Source of the DNA: CAVUMR01 sp963742715
GTDB taxonomy: Bacteria; Actinomycetota; Actinomycetes; Mycobacteriales; Micromonosporaceae
NCBI GenBank assembly: GCA_963742715.1
Contig: CAVUMR010000003.1
Span: 868,001 to 932,000, forward strand
Reading direction: 5' to 3'
Length of the DNA stretch: 64,000 nt
Shown: piece after piece, positions 16,693 to 25,200 of the stretch
How positions within the stretch are numbered: the first letter of the stretch is position 1
How the letters are laid out: every line of letters begins with the position of its first letter
Made by a program: the position numbers and the translations under genes
Notes under the pieces: model-generated
Databases searched by the model: none
What the model was told of the DNA's origin: nothing
The model's input: the letters and a program-made list of their open reading frames with translations, nothing else

Positions 16693-17100
16693 TCAGCCTC
16701 CGCTCGGGCCGTACGGGGAAGCGGCCGGATTCGTGGTGGTGCCCGGCGCCGGGTGCGCGGCGGCCGCCTTCTTCGCGGCCTCCTTCGCGGCCTGCTGGTC
16801 GGCCCGCCAGGCGTCGTACAGGTCCTGGTAGTGCTTGGCCATCTTGTCCAGCTCGGCGGCGAGCTGGTCGAGTCGCCGGCCGGAGCCGCGCAGCCCGTCG
16901 TCCAGGTCGCCCATCCGGTGCTTGAACCGGTTCGCGGACGGGCTGGAGAACTTCGCGGCCGACACGGTACGTCCGACACCGCTGATCGCGCTGTCGATGC
17001 GCGCGGCGGCCGAGCGCAGCACAGCGGCCTGGGTGGTGGCGAGGGTCGCGTAGGCGGCGTACTTCGAGCCGTCGAACCCGGCCGGGCAACTGGGGAGCAT
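16693..17100 (-). CDS. WXG100-like/ESX substrate-type protein
   Basis: 135 residues, almost entirely helical: two long helices (about 17-45 and 60-105) around SPSANRFKHRMGDLDDGLRG, then a Lys/Ala-rich tail ending in Pro/Gly. Size and helix-turn-helix shape fit the WXG100/ESAT-6 superfamily, although a strict W-x-G is missing. It starts the operon containing the 367-residue partner and the EspG-like protein. Island motif copy 3 lies 37 bp upstream. Confidence 0.55.
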   Translation of the reverse strand: MLPSCPAGFDGSKYAAYATLATTQAAVLRSAAARIDSAISGVGRTVSAAKFSSPSANRFKHRMGDLDDGLRGSGRRLDQLAAELDKMAKHYQDLYDAWRADQQAAKEAAKKAAAAHPAPGTTTNPAASPYGPSGG

Positions 17101-17136
17101 GGGTACAGCGTTCCCAGCGCGGGCGCCCGCCTCAAT

Positions 17137-17150
17137 GGGAAGGGCTCCCC
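17137..17150. promoter_or_regulatory. Island motif copy 2 by position: GGGAAGGGCTCCCC
   Basis: Thirty-seven bases upstream of the gene starting at 17100. Its right part also forms the left arm of the terminator hairpin at 17141-17175, so termination of the PASTA-protein transcript and initiation of the next unit may share this DNA. Confidence 0.5.
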
Positions 17151-17175
17151 GGTGCGGTACGCACCGGGGAGCCCT
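17141..17175 (-). terminator. Strong hairpin after the PASTA-protein gene
   Basis: Perfect 16-bp arms AGGGCTCCCCGGTGCG and CGCACCGGGGAGCCCT around a GTA loop, 18 bases past the stop of the upstream minus-strand gene. This is the strongest terminator-like structure in the window. Confidence 0.8.
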
Positions 17176-17192
17176 GGTCGAGCGGTATCAGA

Positions 17193-19631
17193 TCACCAGA
17201 TGTAACAGACCGCGAACTGCTCACGCCAACCGTTGCTGATGAAGTACTGCTCCTCCCAGGAGCCCTGTACCGCCCACACCCACGGATGCCCGCTGCCGCG
17301 CAACGCCATCAGCGGCCGGCTGCCCGGTACCGGCTGGGAGAACGCCATGAACGCGACACCGCGCTGCACCCAGCCCGGGGTGGGCTGCGGTCCCGCGGTC
17401 TGGGTGTAGTACCACTCGCCCGGCTCGCCGCAGCTCGTACTCACGCACTCCTGGAAGTAGATCGGGACCAGCCCGTCCACGCCTCCCTCACCGGCCGCGT
17501 ACACGCTGCCGAGCGAGGACTGCGAACTCCAGCTCGGGTCCGGCGGCCCGCCACCGGGAGTGAGGAAGTTCGCCCGCCGGGCACCGGGTGCCTTGTACCG
17601 CAGCAGCGCCACCGGGCCGACCGAGGCGTACGCGTACCCGACCGGAGTACCGGCCGGCACCACCGTGCCCGGCGCCACGCTCTGCGCGTGCACCACGTTG
17701 ACCTGTGGTGACGCTTCTCGTCCGTTCGGTTGACAGACCAGCGACGCGGCCTGCAGGGCGGCACACGCGGCGTTCGGGTCGGCACCGGTGATCGCCGGTA
17801 CGCCGACGCTGCCGCAATGACCGACGGTTACCGGCTGGTTGGGCGCGAGCCCGACTCCCGCCGCCGGCGACTGGTCCGCCACCTGACCGAGCGGCGTGCA
17901 GGCGCCACGGTCGACCAGGGTGCAGCCGAGCTGGTACGCCTGCAGCGTCGTACACGCGTTACCGGCCACGGAACCGACCAGGTTCGGTACCGCGATCGTG
18001 GTCGGGAAGGTGACCGTCACGTTGCTGCCGGTGGACACCGGCGCACCGGCGGCCGGCTGCTGGGAGCTGACCACGTTGAGCTTGCCCGGATCCGGCGCCG
18101 GTGGCCCGCCGACGTTCTGCGAACAGTTCAGCCGCGCGTTCTGCAGCGCCCGGCAGGCCTGGTCGGACGCCATGCCGACGACGTTCGGCACCTGCGCCGG
18201 CCCCTGGTACACCACCGTCACCTTGCGGCCTTCGGCGAGCTTGGAGCCGGCCGGCGGATCGGTCTGCAGCACCTCGCCGGTGTTTGCGTTGCCGTCCGGC
18301 CGGGCCACCAGCGCGCAGTCCAGGCCGGCGCGGGTCAGCGCGTCACACGCCCGCGTCTTGTCCATGCCGACCACGTTCGGCACGTTGACGAGCTTCGCCG
18401 GCTGGTTCCCCGGGCCGCCCGGCTTCGGCTGCGCGGCTCCCGGTACCGGTCGCTGCTCCGGCCGGGGCAGCGGCGCGGTCGCGGGCTTGCTCTGCGCGTC
18501 CGGGCTGTCCTCGGGCCGGATCCCGTTGCCGGTGCCCTTGTCGATCTCGGTCGGCTGACCGTCGGCGTTGAACGCGAGCATCGTCTTCGCGTACGGGTCG
18601 TTGACCCACACCCGGCCGTCCCGGGTGAACACCTCGAAGGTGAACGAGTCGCCGTCCACGGCCACGAAGCGGGACTGCCGCAGCGGGTTGAGCGTCACGA
18701 TCACGACGTGGTGCCGCTGGTAGTCGGGCACGTACACGCGCCCGTGCGACACCACCGGCGGGCCGAGCCGGCTGCCGTCCCGGCCCGGCATCCGGGTCCG
18801 GTCCACCGAGCCGGTGGCGAAGTTGACCACGGCGAGTTCGCCGGTACGCGGGTACACGATCGCCAGTACCGTCGCGTCGGCGCCGGGCGCGGCCACCCGC
18901 GCGGTGCCCTCCCCCGGCAGGTCGATCCGCCGGACCAGACCCTGCTCGTTGTACATCCCGGCGATGCCGGCCCGGGGCTGGAACACCATCGGACGGCCAC
19001 CGGCGAGGGTCAGCTGCGCGTCGTCGTTGACTCCGGCCACCCGGATGGTGCTGCGCACCTCACCGCCGCGGACCGCGTACAGGACGCCGGCCGCCTTCGA
19101 CAGCGCCCAGGCGGCGCCGTTGCCGTCCACGACCACCTGGTCGATCTTCTCCGGGGTGGTGACCTGCGCCTTCCGCGCGCCGGACCGGTCGTCGAGCTGC
19201 GCCAGCGAACCGTTCTTGGCGTCCACCAGGTACGTCGAGCCGCCGCCGGCGACCACGTGCAGCTTGCCCTTGGCGTCGGAGCGCTGGTCGACCTGCTGCG
19301 GCTTCATCGAGTCGGTCGGCAGCCGGGACACCTCACCGGTGTCGTGGTTGACCACGTACACGGAGTCAGGTGAGACCTGGACGACCTCGAGCTGCTGCTT
19401 GCCGGTGGCGAGCTCCTCGGCGGCCAACGCGTCCGGGTCCCGGTTCTCCGCGTTGACGTGGACGATCGTGTGGCCCTTCTGCACGTACGCGCTGCCGTCG
19501 CCGAGTACGGCGTGCGAGGACCGGTAACCGGCCCCGAACGTCGCTCCGGCCACACCGGCGCACAGGGCGAGGACCAGCCCGGCACGTACCAACCGTTCCC
19601 GGGTGAGTTGAGCCCGGGCCTGGGCAAGCAT
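17193..19631 (-). CDS. Membrane-anchored PASTA-repeat protein
   Basis: 812 residues. ATG 19631 has GGAGG about 8 bases upstream; the open frame extends further but without an RBS. One membrane segment near residues 16-35 (VLALCAGVAGATFGAGY) anchors a large extracytoplasmic part. Residues about 60-400 form a beta-propeller-like region, followed by a Pro-rich hinge. Four PASTA domains follow (about 440-720), each beginning PNVVG, PNLVG or PAITG. The C-terminal domain (about 740-812) is Trp/Tyr-rich. PASTA domains bind muropeptides/lipid II. Each repeat carries a conserved Cys pair (ACxxLxxxxLxC). It probably links the secretion island to the cell wall. Confidence 0.82.
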   Translation of the reverse strand: MLAQARAQLTRERLVRAGLVLALCAGVAGATFGAGYRSSHAVLGDGSAYVQKGHTIVHVNAENRDPDALAAEELATGKQQLEVVQVSPDSVYVVNHDTGEVSRLPTDSMKPQQVDQRSDAKGKLHVVAGGGSTYLVDAKNGSLAQLDDRSGARKAQVTTPEKIDQVVVDGNGAAWALSKAAGVLYAVRGGEVRSTIRVAGVNDDAQLTLAGGRPMVFQPRAGIAGMYNEQGLVRRIDLPGEGTARVAAPGADATVLAIVYPRTGELAVVNFATGSVDRTRMPGRDGSRLGPPVVSHGRVYVPDYQRHHVVIVTLNPLRQSRFVAVDGDSFTFEVFTRDGRVWVNDPYAKTMLAFNADGQPTEIDKGTGNGIRPEDSPDAQSKPATAPLPRPEQRPVPGAAQPKPGGPGNQPAKLVNVPNVVGMDKTRACDALTRAGLDCALVARPDGNANTGEVLQTDPPAGSKLAEGRKVTVVYQGPAQVPNVVGMASDQACRALQNARLNCSQNVGGPPAPDPGKLNVVSSQQPAAGAPVSTGSNVTVTFPTTIAVPNLVGSVAGNACTTLQAYQLGCTLVDRGACTPLGQVADQSPAAGVGLAPNQPVTVGHCGSVGVPAITGADPNAACAALQAASLVCQPNGREASPQVNVVHAQSVAPGTVVPAGTPVGYAYASVGPVALLRYKAPGARRANFLTPGGGPPDPSWSSQSSLGSVYAAGEGGVDGLVPIYFQECVSTSCGEPGEWYYTQTAGPQPTPGWVQRGVAFMAFSQPVPGSRPLMALRGSGHPWVWAVQGSWEEQYFISNGWREQFAVCYIW

Positions 19632-19769
19632 TCGCAGACCTCCGCGGCTGACCACGCCACCATTCCGGCAGCGCATTCGTGACAATGTCGTTCGGGACTG
19701 TGAAGCCGGACCGAACGCACAGTGGCTCCAGCGGCCGACAGTAGGCGAATGGTACGGGCCGGGCCTAGT

Positions 19770-19783
19770 GGTAAGGGCTCCCC
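19770..19783. promoter_or_regulatory. Island motif copy 3 by position: GGTAAGGGCTCCCC
   Basis: In the divergent 196-bp spacer between the PASTA protein (start 19631) and the FHA-HTH protein (start 19828), 45 bp upstream of the latter. The rest of the spacer shows no other feature I can support. Confidence 0.5.
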
Positions 19784-19827
19784 AGAGCACCATGGGCGGG
19801 CAGGATGCCCACGTCGGGAGGGGTTCG

Positions 19828-20496
19828 ATGACGCAGGCGACGGTCAGGTTCGCGGAACGTGACTATCCGGTGGTACCGGAGGAGGAGTTGACCTTCGGCC
19901 GGGCACCTGACTGCACCATCTGCCTGGACGCCGAGGACGTGTCGATCTCCCGGCTGGCCGGCTCGCTCGGCTACGAGCACGGCACCTGGTGGCTGACCAA
20001 CCGGTCTGCGGCACGGCCGCTGTCGGTACTGGACGATCTTGGTTTCCGCAGCGTGCTGCCGCCCGGGCGGCGGACCGCCGTCGAGGCGCCGACCCGGATC
20101 GTCGTCGACGGTACGAACGGGAGCCACGCGCTTCTGGTGACCGTCGATGGCGCCGGTACCGACCGGCTCGACACGCCCCCGCCGGGCGAGCAGACCGCGG
20201 TCGGTGCCGAGGTACTGATCAGCTCGGCCGACCGGCTGGCACTGATCGCGCTGTTCGCCGGCTATCTCGAAGAGCCGCCGAAGCACGACCCGTACCCGAA
20301 GAGCTACGCCGCCGCCGCGGCCCGGTTGGGCTGGCCACGTACCACCCTGGTCAAGCGGATCGAGTACCTGCGCACCAGGCTCACCAACGCGGGCGTACCG
20401 AATCTGATGGGTTGGAACGCGCTGGCGAACCTCGCCGAGTACGCGATCAGCCGGGGTCTGATCACCAAGGAAGACCTGGCCCAACTCAAGCGATGA
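19828..20496 (+). CDS. FHA-domain protein with C-terminal helix-turn-helix, candidate regulator
   Basis: 222 residues; ATG 19828 follows GGGAGGGG. Residues about 5-80 are a forkhead-associated fold with FGRAPDCTICLDAEDVSISR and a conserved Asn (LTNRSAARP). The usual SRxH histidine is replaced by SRLAG. Residues about 150-222 are helical: SYAAAAARLGWPRTTLVKRI then EYLRTRLTNAGV look like a helix-turn-helix. FHA domains bind phosphothreonine, so the Ser/Thr kinase encoded at 26667 is a plausible upstream signal. A role in controlling the island through the recurrent motif is inference. Confidence 0.65.
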   Translation: MTQATVRFAERDYPVVPEEELTFGRAPDCTICLDAEDVSISRLAGSLGYEHGTWWLTNRSAARPLSVLDDLGFRSVLPPGRRTAVEAPTRIVVDGTNGSHALLVTVDGAGTDRLDTPPPGEQTAVGAEVLISSADRLALIALFAGYLEEPPKHDPYPKSYAAAAARLGWPRTTLVKRIEYLRTRLTNAGVPNLMGWNALANLAEYAISRGLITKEDLAQLKR

Positions 20497-20536
20497 GGGC
20501 CGGACCACCCGGCCCGGCCCTCACCCAACAGAACGA

Positions 20537-21412
20537 TCAGACGTGCGCGATGACCTGCACGCCCATGTTGTGCTCGCCGTTCGCGTTCGGGTGCATCGGC
20601 GCCGCGTAGTTGCCCGGGATCAGGCCCTCGACCCAGCGCACGCCGGACGACTGGCACACGTCGTGCCCGACGCTCGAGCTGTACGTGTCGACGAACGTCG
20701 CGCCGTTCGCGGCCGCCCGGGCGGCCAGCATCGAGTTCAGGCCGACGGTGGTCTGCCGCAGGTAGGCGACGTCGCCGTCCGAGTACGGCACGGTCGGCCA
20801 GCAGCCGCCGCCGGACGCGGGCAGGATCGTCGGGTACCCGACGACCAGGATCCGCGCGCCCGGAGACCGGGACTGGATGCCCTGCAGTACCGAGTCGATC
20901 TTCGGCGCCGTGTTGGCGATCCGCTGGGCCAGCTCGTCGACGCCGTTCACGACGTACTTGTCCTTGCACGGCGTGGCGAATGGGTTGTACGTCAGGCAGC
21001 TCTTCACGATGTCGCTGAAGCCGATGTCGTTGCCGCCGATCCCGAGGGTCACCAGATCGGTGCCGGCGGTGACCGCGTCGAGCTGCGGCGGGTTGTCGCC
21101 GGCGTCGGTGGACTGGGTGTTGAACATGTCGTCGGTGGTGGCACCGCCGCAGCTGACGTCCGCGAACGATCCGGGGTTGATCGAGGCGGCGGCCACGTGC
21201 GGGTAGTTGTTGTCCGAGCGGAGGCAACCGAGCGGGGTACCGGCCGGGGTGCCGGTGAACGGTGCCGAGGTGTACGAGTCGCCGAGGGCGACGTACCGGT
21301 TGGTCGTCAGGCCGGCGGCCTGGGCGGATGCGGGCGAAAAGGCGGCAGCGGCGAGCGCGGCGGCGGCGACCATCGCCACCGATCCGAGCCTGAGGGGGGC
21401 GAACCTACCCAT
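20537..21412 (-). CDS. Secreted SGNH/GDSL hydrolase (esterase/lipase)
   Basis: 291 residues from ATG 21412. The first ~32 residues are a Sec signal (MGRFAPLRL, then alanine-rich to AQAAG). SGNH blocks follow: ALGDSYTSAPF (nucleophile Ser), the Gly block, GIGGNDIGF, and C-terminal HPNANGEH with the catalytic His. Several paired cysteines fit the Streptomyces-type extracellular lipase subfamily. It sits opposite to the ESX-like core and may be an unrelated passenger or a substrate-modifying enzyme. Confidence 0.88.
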   Translation of the reverse strand: MGRFAPLRLGSVAMVAAAALAAAAFSPASAQAAGLTTNRYVALGDSYTSAPFTGTPAGTPLGCLRSDNNYPHVAAASINPGSFADVSCGGATTDDMFNTQSTDAGDNPPQLDAVTAGTDLVTLGIGGNDIGFSDIVKSCLTYNPFATPCKDKYVVNGVDELAQRIANTAPKIDSVLQGIQSRSPGARILVVGYPTILPASGGGCWPTVPYSDGDVAYLRQTTVGLNSMLAARAAANGATFVDTYSSSVGHDVCQSSGVRWVEGLIPGNYAAPMHPNANGEHNMGVQVIAHV

Positions 21413-21798
21413 CCGGGGGTCCCTTCGAGTCGGCCGGATTACGGCACGAATGTTGGGAGTAGGTTGATTTCTGCCAATCGCCCTGTCAAGGGCTGTCAGT
21501 TCCTTTCCTCCCCCTACTTCCGCGCTTTGCGCCGGCACGTTCGCCGGCGGTCGCTACGGGTACGGGCGGGAAACCGGGTAGGCGGCCAGAACCGTCGGCA
21601 CCCGCCCCTGCGCGCTCACCCACCGACACAGGTCGGGATCGATATAGCCGACCAAATAGTGATCTTGAAGGACGCGGCGCCGGGCTTGGGGAGGGTTTCC
21701 GATTCCGCTCGCGGTACCGCCGCCCATAGCGTCGTCATCGGTCGCGGCAAGGTACGCCGCCGACCGGAGAAACCGACCGGGAACCCTAAGGAGACGCC
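21413..21798. other. 386-bp intergenic promoter region before the WXG100-essC core
   Basis: Separates the divergent SGNH hydrolase and the T7SS core. It is locally A/T-richer near 21455-21510 and contains island motif copy 4 (21688-21700). No open frame here has credible coding character. Confidence 0.6.
21688..21700. promoter_or_regulatory. Island motif copy 4 by position: GGGGAGGGTTTCC
   Basis: Ninety-nine bp upstream of the WXG100 gene. The 3' context GATTCCGCTCG resembles GTTCCGCCGC beside the copy at 14681, so conservation extends beyond the core. Confidence 0.5.
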
Positions 21799-22062
21799 AT
21801 GTCGGTCATCGGCGGCGAGATCGATCAGCTGCAAGCGCTGCAGACCAACTTCCAGCGGCAGAGCGGCACGGTCGACAGCCTGCTCAAGGAACTTCGTAGC
21901 CAGTTGTCCAACACCTACTGGCGCGGCGGTGCCGCGGACCGGTTCCACGCCGCGTGGAGCACCGAGTTCGAGCCCGCGCTGACCCACCTGTCCGCTGCGC
22001 TGTCGGAAGCATCCACCGAGGTGCGACGCCGGTCCGACGCTCTGCAGTCGGCGGGTGGCTGA
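21799..22062 (+). CDS. WXG100 family protein (ESAT-6/EsxA-like)
   Basis: 87 residues, the standard length for the family. Helix 1 (about 5-38) and helix 2 (about 50-82) flank the turn NTYWRGGAADRFHAAW, which supplies W-R-G. ATG 21799 follows AAGGAG at ideal spacing. WXG100 proteins are secreted as dimers by type VII systems and are often needed for secretion of other substrates. It directly precedes the EssC-like ATPase. Confidence 0.92.
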   Translation: MSVIGGEIDQLQALQTNFQRQSGTVDSLLKELRSQLSNTYWRGGAADRFHAAWSTEFEPALTHLSAALSEASTEVRRRSDALQSAGG

Positions 22063-22100
22063 CCAGCAGAGGCGCACGGCGGGGGGCTGAAAAGGGGAGG

Positions 22101-22141
22101 ACAGCCGGTGTGGGGGTCGGGGCGACTCCCACACCGGCTGT
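22101..22141 (+). terminator. Long hairpin between the WXG100 and essC-like genes
   Basis: Perfect 14-bp arms ACAGCCGGTGTGGG and CCCACACCGGCTGT with a 13-base loop, followed by TCGCGTTTCG. As partial terminator or attenuator it would let the small substrate be made in excess over the large ATPase. Confidence 0.7.
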
Positions 22142-22209
22142 CGCGTTTCGCGGCAGGATATGCCGCGTTTCACGGGGGACTTTCTTCAGTCGTAGAGAGG
22201 TGTACCGCG

Positions 22210-25200
22210 GTGGAGTGGGAGCTGACCGTCGTCGACCAGCACGGTCGGGCGGTACCGGTGGTGGTCACGGCCGGTCCGGCGGCCACGGTCGGTGGGCTGC
22301 GCCGGGCGCTCGGCGAACTGTCGGGCACCGCGCCCGGTCACCTGTACGCCGGTGATCGCCGGCTGCACCCGGACCAGCGACTCGACGCCGTCGGCCTGGT
22401 CACCGGGGACAGCCTGGCGATCGGGCGGCCGGTGGTCGCGCCGACCGTCGGGGCACACCAGGGCGTCGACCCGGACGCGGTCACCCAGCCGCTCGGTGGC
22501 GCCGCCGCCCAGACCGCGCTGCAGGAACTGGCCGTCGTCGGCGGGCGGGACGCCGGTACCGCGGTGCCGCTGTGGCGGGCGGCCGTGATCGGTCGTACCG
22601 CCGACTGCGACATCACCCTCGACGATCCCGAGGTGAGCCGCCGGCACGCGCGGGTCGAGACCTCGGTCGACGGGGGAATCACCGTCACCGACCTCGGCTC
22701 CCGCAACGGCACCGGCCGGGGCGGGTTCCGACTGACCGGACCCACCGCACTCGCGGACGGTGACCTCGTCCAGGTTGGCGAGACCATGGTGGCGGTACGC
22801 CAGCCCGAGCCGCCCGGTGCGGTGCTCCGCCGGGAGGGCAGCCACCAGAGCTTTAACCGGCCGCCGCGGATCCACCGGCGTACCCCCGCGCCCGAGGCGA
22901 ACGTGCCGGCCGAGCCGACCAAGCCGCAGGCCTTCCGGTTCCCGCTCGCGGCGGTACTGCTGCCACTGCTCGCCGCCGGCATCGTGTACGCGCTGATGCC
23001 GAGCTCCGCGATGTACCTCATCTTCCTGGCCCTGTCCCCGGTGATGATCCTCGGCAACGTGATCGGCGACCGGCGCAGTGGCCGCCAGGAGTACAAGAAG
23101 AAGCAGAAGGAGTACACCGCCGAGCTGGCCGCCCTGCACGAGCGGCTGGCCGCGCTGGTGGCGGCCGAGGAGGCGGAGACCCGGCGGGAGCTGCCCGACC
23201 CGACCGCGGTGGTACGCATCGCGACCGCGCCCACCCGGCGGCTGTTCGAGCGGCGACCGGGCGACGACGACTTCCTGCGGCTGCGGGTCGGGCTGCACGA
23301 CCGGCCGGCCGCGATCCGGTTGACCGGCCAGGGCGCCGCCGACCACCCGGTGCCGCTGGTGTCCTCGGTACCGTCCACTGTGGACCTGCCGAAGGTCGGA
23401 GTACTGGGCCTGGCCGGGCCGCGGCGGACCACGCTGGCGCTGGCCCGGGCGCTGCTCACCCAGGCGGCAACCCTGCACGCTCCGCACGATCTCGGGCTGG
23501 TGCTGCTCTCCGGCCGGGACGCCGCGGGCGACTGGGAGCCGGCCGGCTGGCTGCCGCACACCCTGCCGCACCGGCCCGACCTGGGCTGCCGGCGGATGAT
23601 CGGTACCGACGCGGACCAGGCCGAGGCGCGCATCGCCGAGCTGCGCCGGATCGTGGACGAGCGGCGGACCGAGCAGCGCGCCGCGCTGGCGTCCGGCACC
23701 CCGCTCGGTCGCCGGCTGGTCGTACTCGTCGACGGGGCCCGGCGGATGCGCACCCTGACCGGCCTGGCCGAGCTGCTGATCGAGGGCCCGGCCGTCGGCG
23801 TGTACGCGATCTGCCTGGACACCGCGGAAGCCGACCTGCCGGACGAGTGCCGCGCGACCGTGGTCGCCACCAGCCAGTCCGGTACCCGGGTACGGGTGAA
23901 CCAGCCCGGCACCGGGCCGGACAGCGAGGTACTGGTCGACGGCCTGACCGACAGCGGTGCCGCCGGAGTGGCCCGGGCGCTGGCCCCGATCCGGGTGCTC
24001 GGCGCGCGCTGGGGCGCGGACGGCGACCTGCCCGAGTCGGTGCGTTTCCTCGACCTGACCGGGCTCGGTACCGATCCGACCCCCGCGCAGGTGGCCGACC
24101 ACTGGTCCCGCCAGCCGGGCGGCCGCAGTACGAAGGTGCTGCTCGGCATCGGCCCGGACGGTCCGGTCGAGATCGACCTGCGCCGGGACGGGCCGCACGC
24201 GCTGGTCGCCGGTACCTCCGGCTCCGGCAAGTCCGAGCTGCTCCAGACCCTGGTCACCGGGCTGGCGCTGGGCAACGCGCCGGACGCGCTGAACGTCGTA
24301 CTGGTCGACTACAAGGGCGGCAGCGCGTTCGCCGAGTGCGCGAACCTGCCGCACTGCGTGGGCATGGTGACCGACCTGGACGGGCACCTGGTCGGTCGGG
24401 CGCTCGCCTCGCTGTCCGCCGAGTTGCGCCGGCGCGAGGGCATTCTCGCCGCGGCCGGGGCCAAGGACATCGAGGACTACTGGGCGTTGACCGGCGGCCG
24501 GCTGCCGCGACTGGTGATCGTGGTGGACGAGTTCGCCTCGCTGGTCGAGGAGGTGCCGGACTTCGTCACCGGCGTGGTCGGCATCGGCATGCGTGGCCGG
24601 AGCCTCGGCGTGCACGTCGTACTGGCCACCCAGCGACCGGGCGGCGTGGTGAACGCGGAGATGCGGGCCAACCTGAACCTGCGGGTGTCGCTGCGGGTGA
24701 CGAGCCCGGCCGAGTCCACCGACGTGATCGAGGTACCGGACGCCGCGCGGATCTCCCGCCGTACCCCGGGCCGGGCGTACCTGCGTACCGGCCACTCCGA
24801 CCTGGCCGTCGTACAGGCCGCGCGGGTCGGCTGGCCGCGGGTGGCGGATGCCGCGCCGGGCCGGGCCGACGACACCGTGCAGGTGCTGCCGCGCCGGTTC
24901 ATCGAGCTGGGCCGGCAGCGGCCGGTGGCGGTACGCGACGACGCGGCTGGTCACGACGGTGACACCGACCTGACCGTGCTGGTGAACGCCATCGGTGCCG
25001 CGGCGCAGCGGTTCGGCGCACCCGCGCCGGCCGGCCCGTGGCTGCCGCCGCTCGCGGAGCAGGTCACCCTCGCCGAGCTGGAGGCGGTACCGGGCGGAGC
25101 GCTGTGCGTGCCGATCGGCCTGGCCGACCAGCCGCGGCGGCAGGCGCAGACCACGTACCCGCTGGACCTCGCGACCACCGGACCGGTGGTGGTGGCCGGG

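Noticed and set aside
19632..19793. N-terminal extension of the PASTA protein to 19793
   Set aside because: It would overlap the divergent promoter and motif; ATG 19631 has a strong RBS directly before a membrane anchor.
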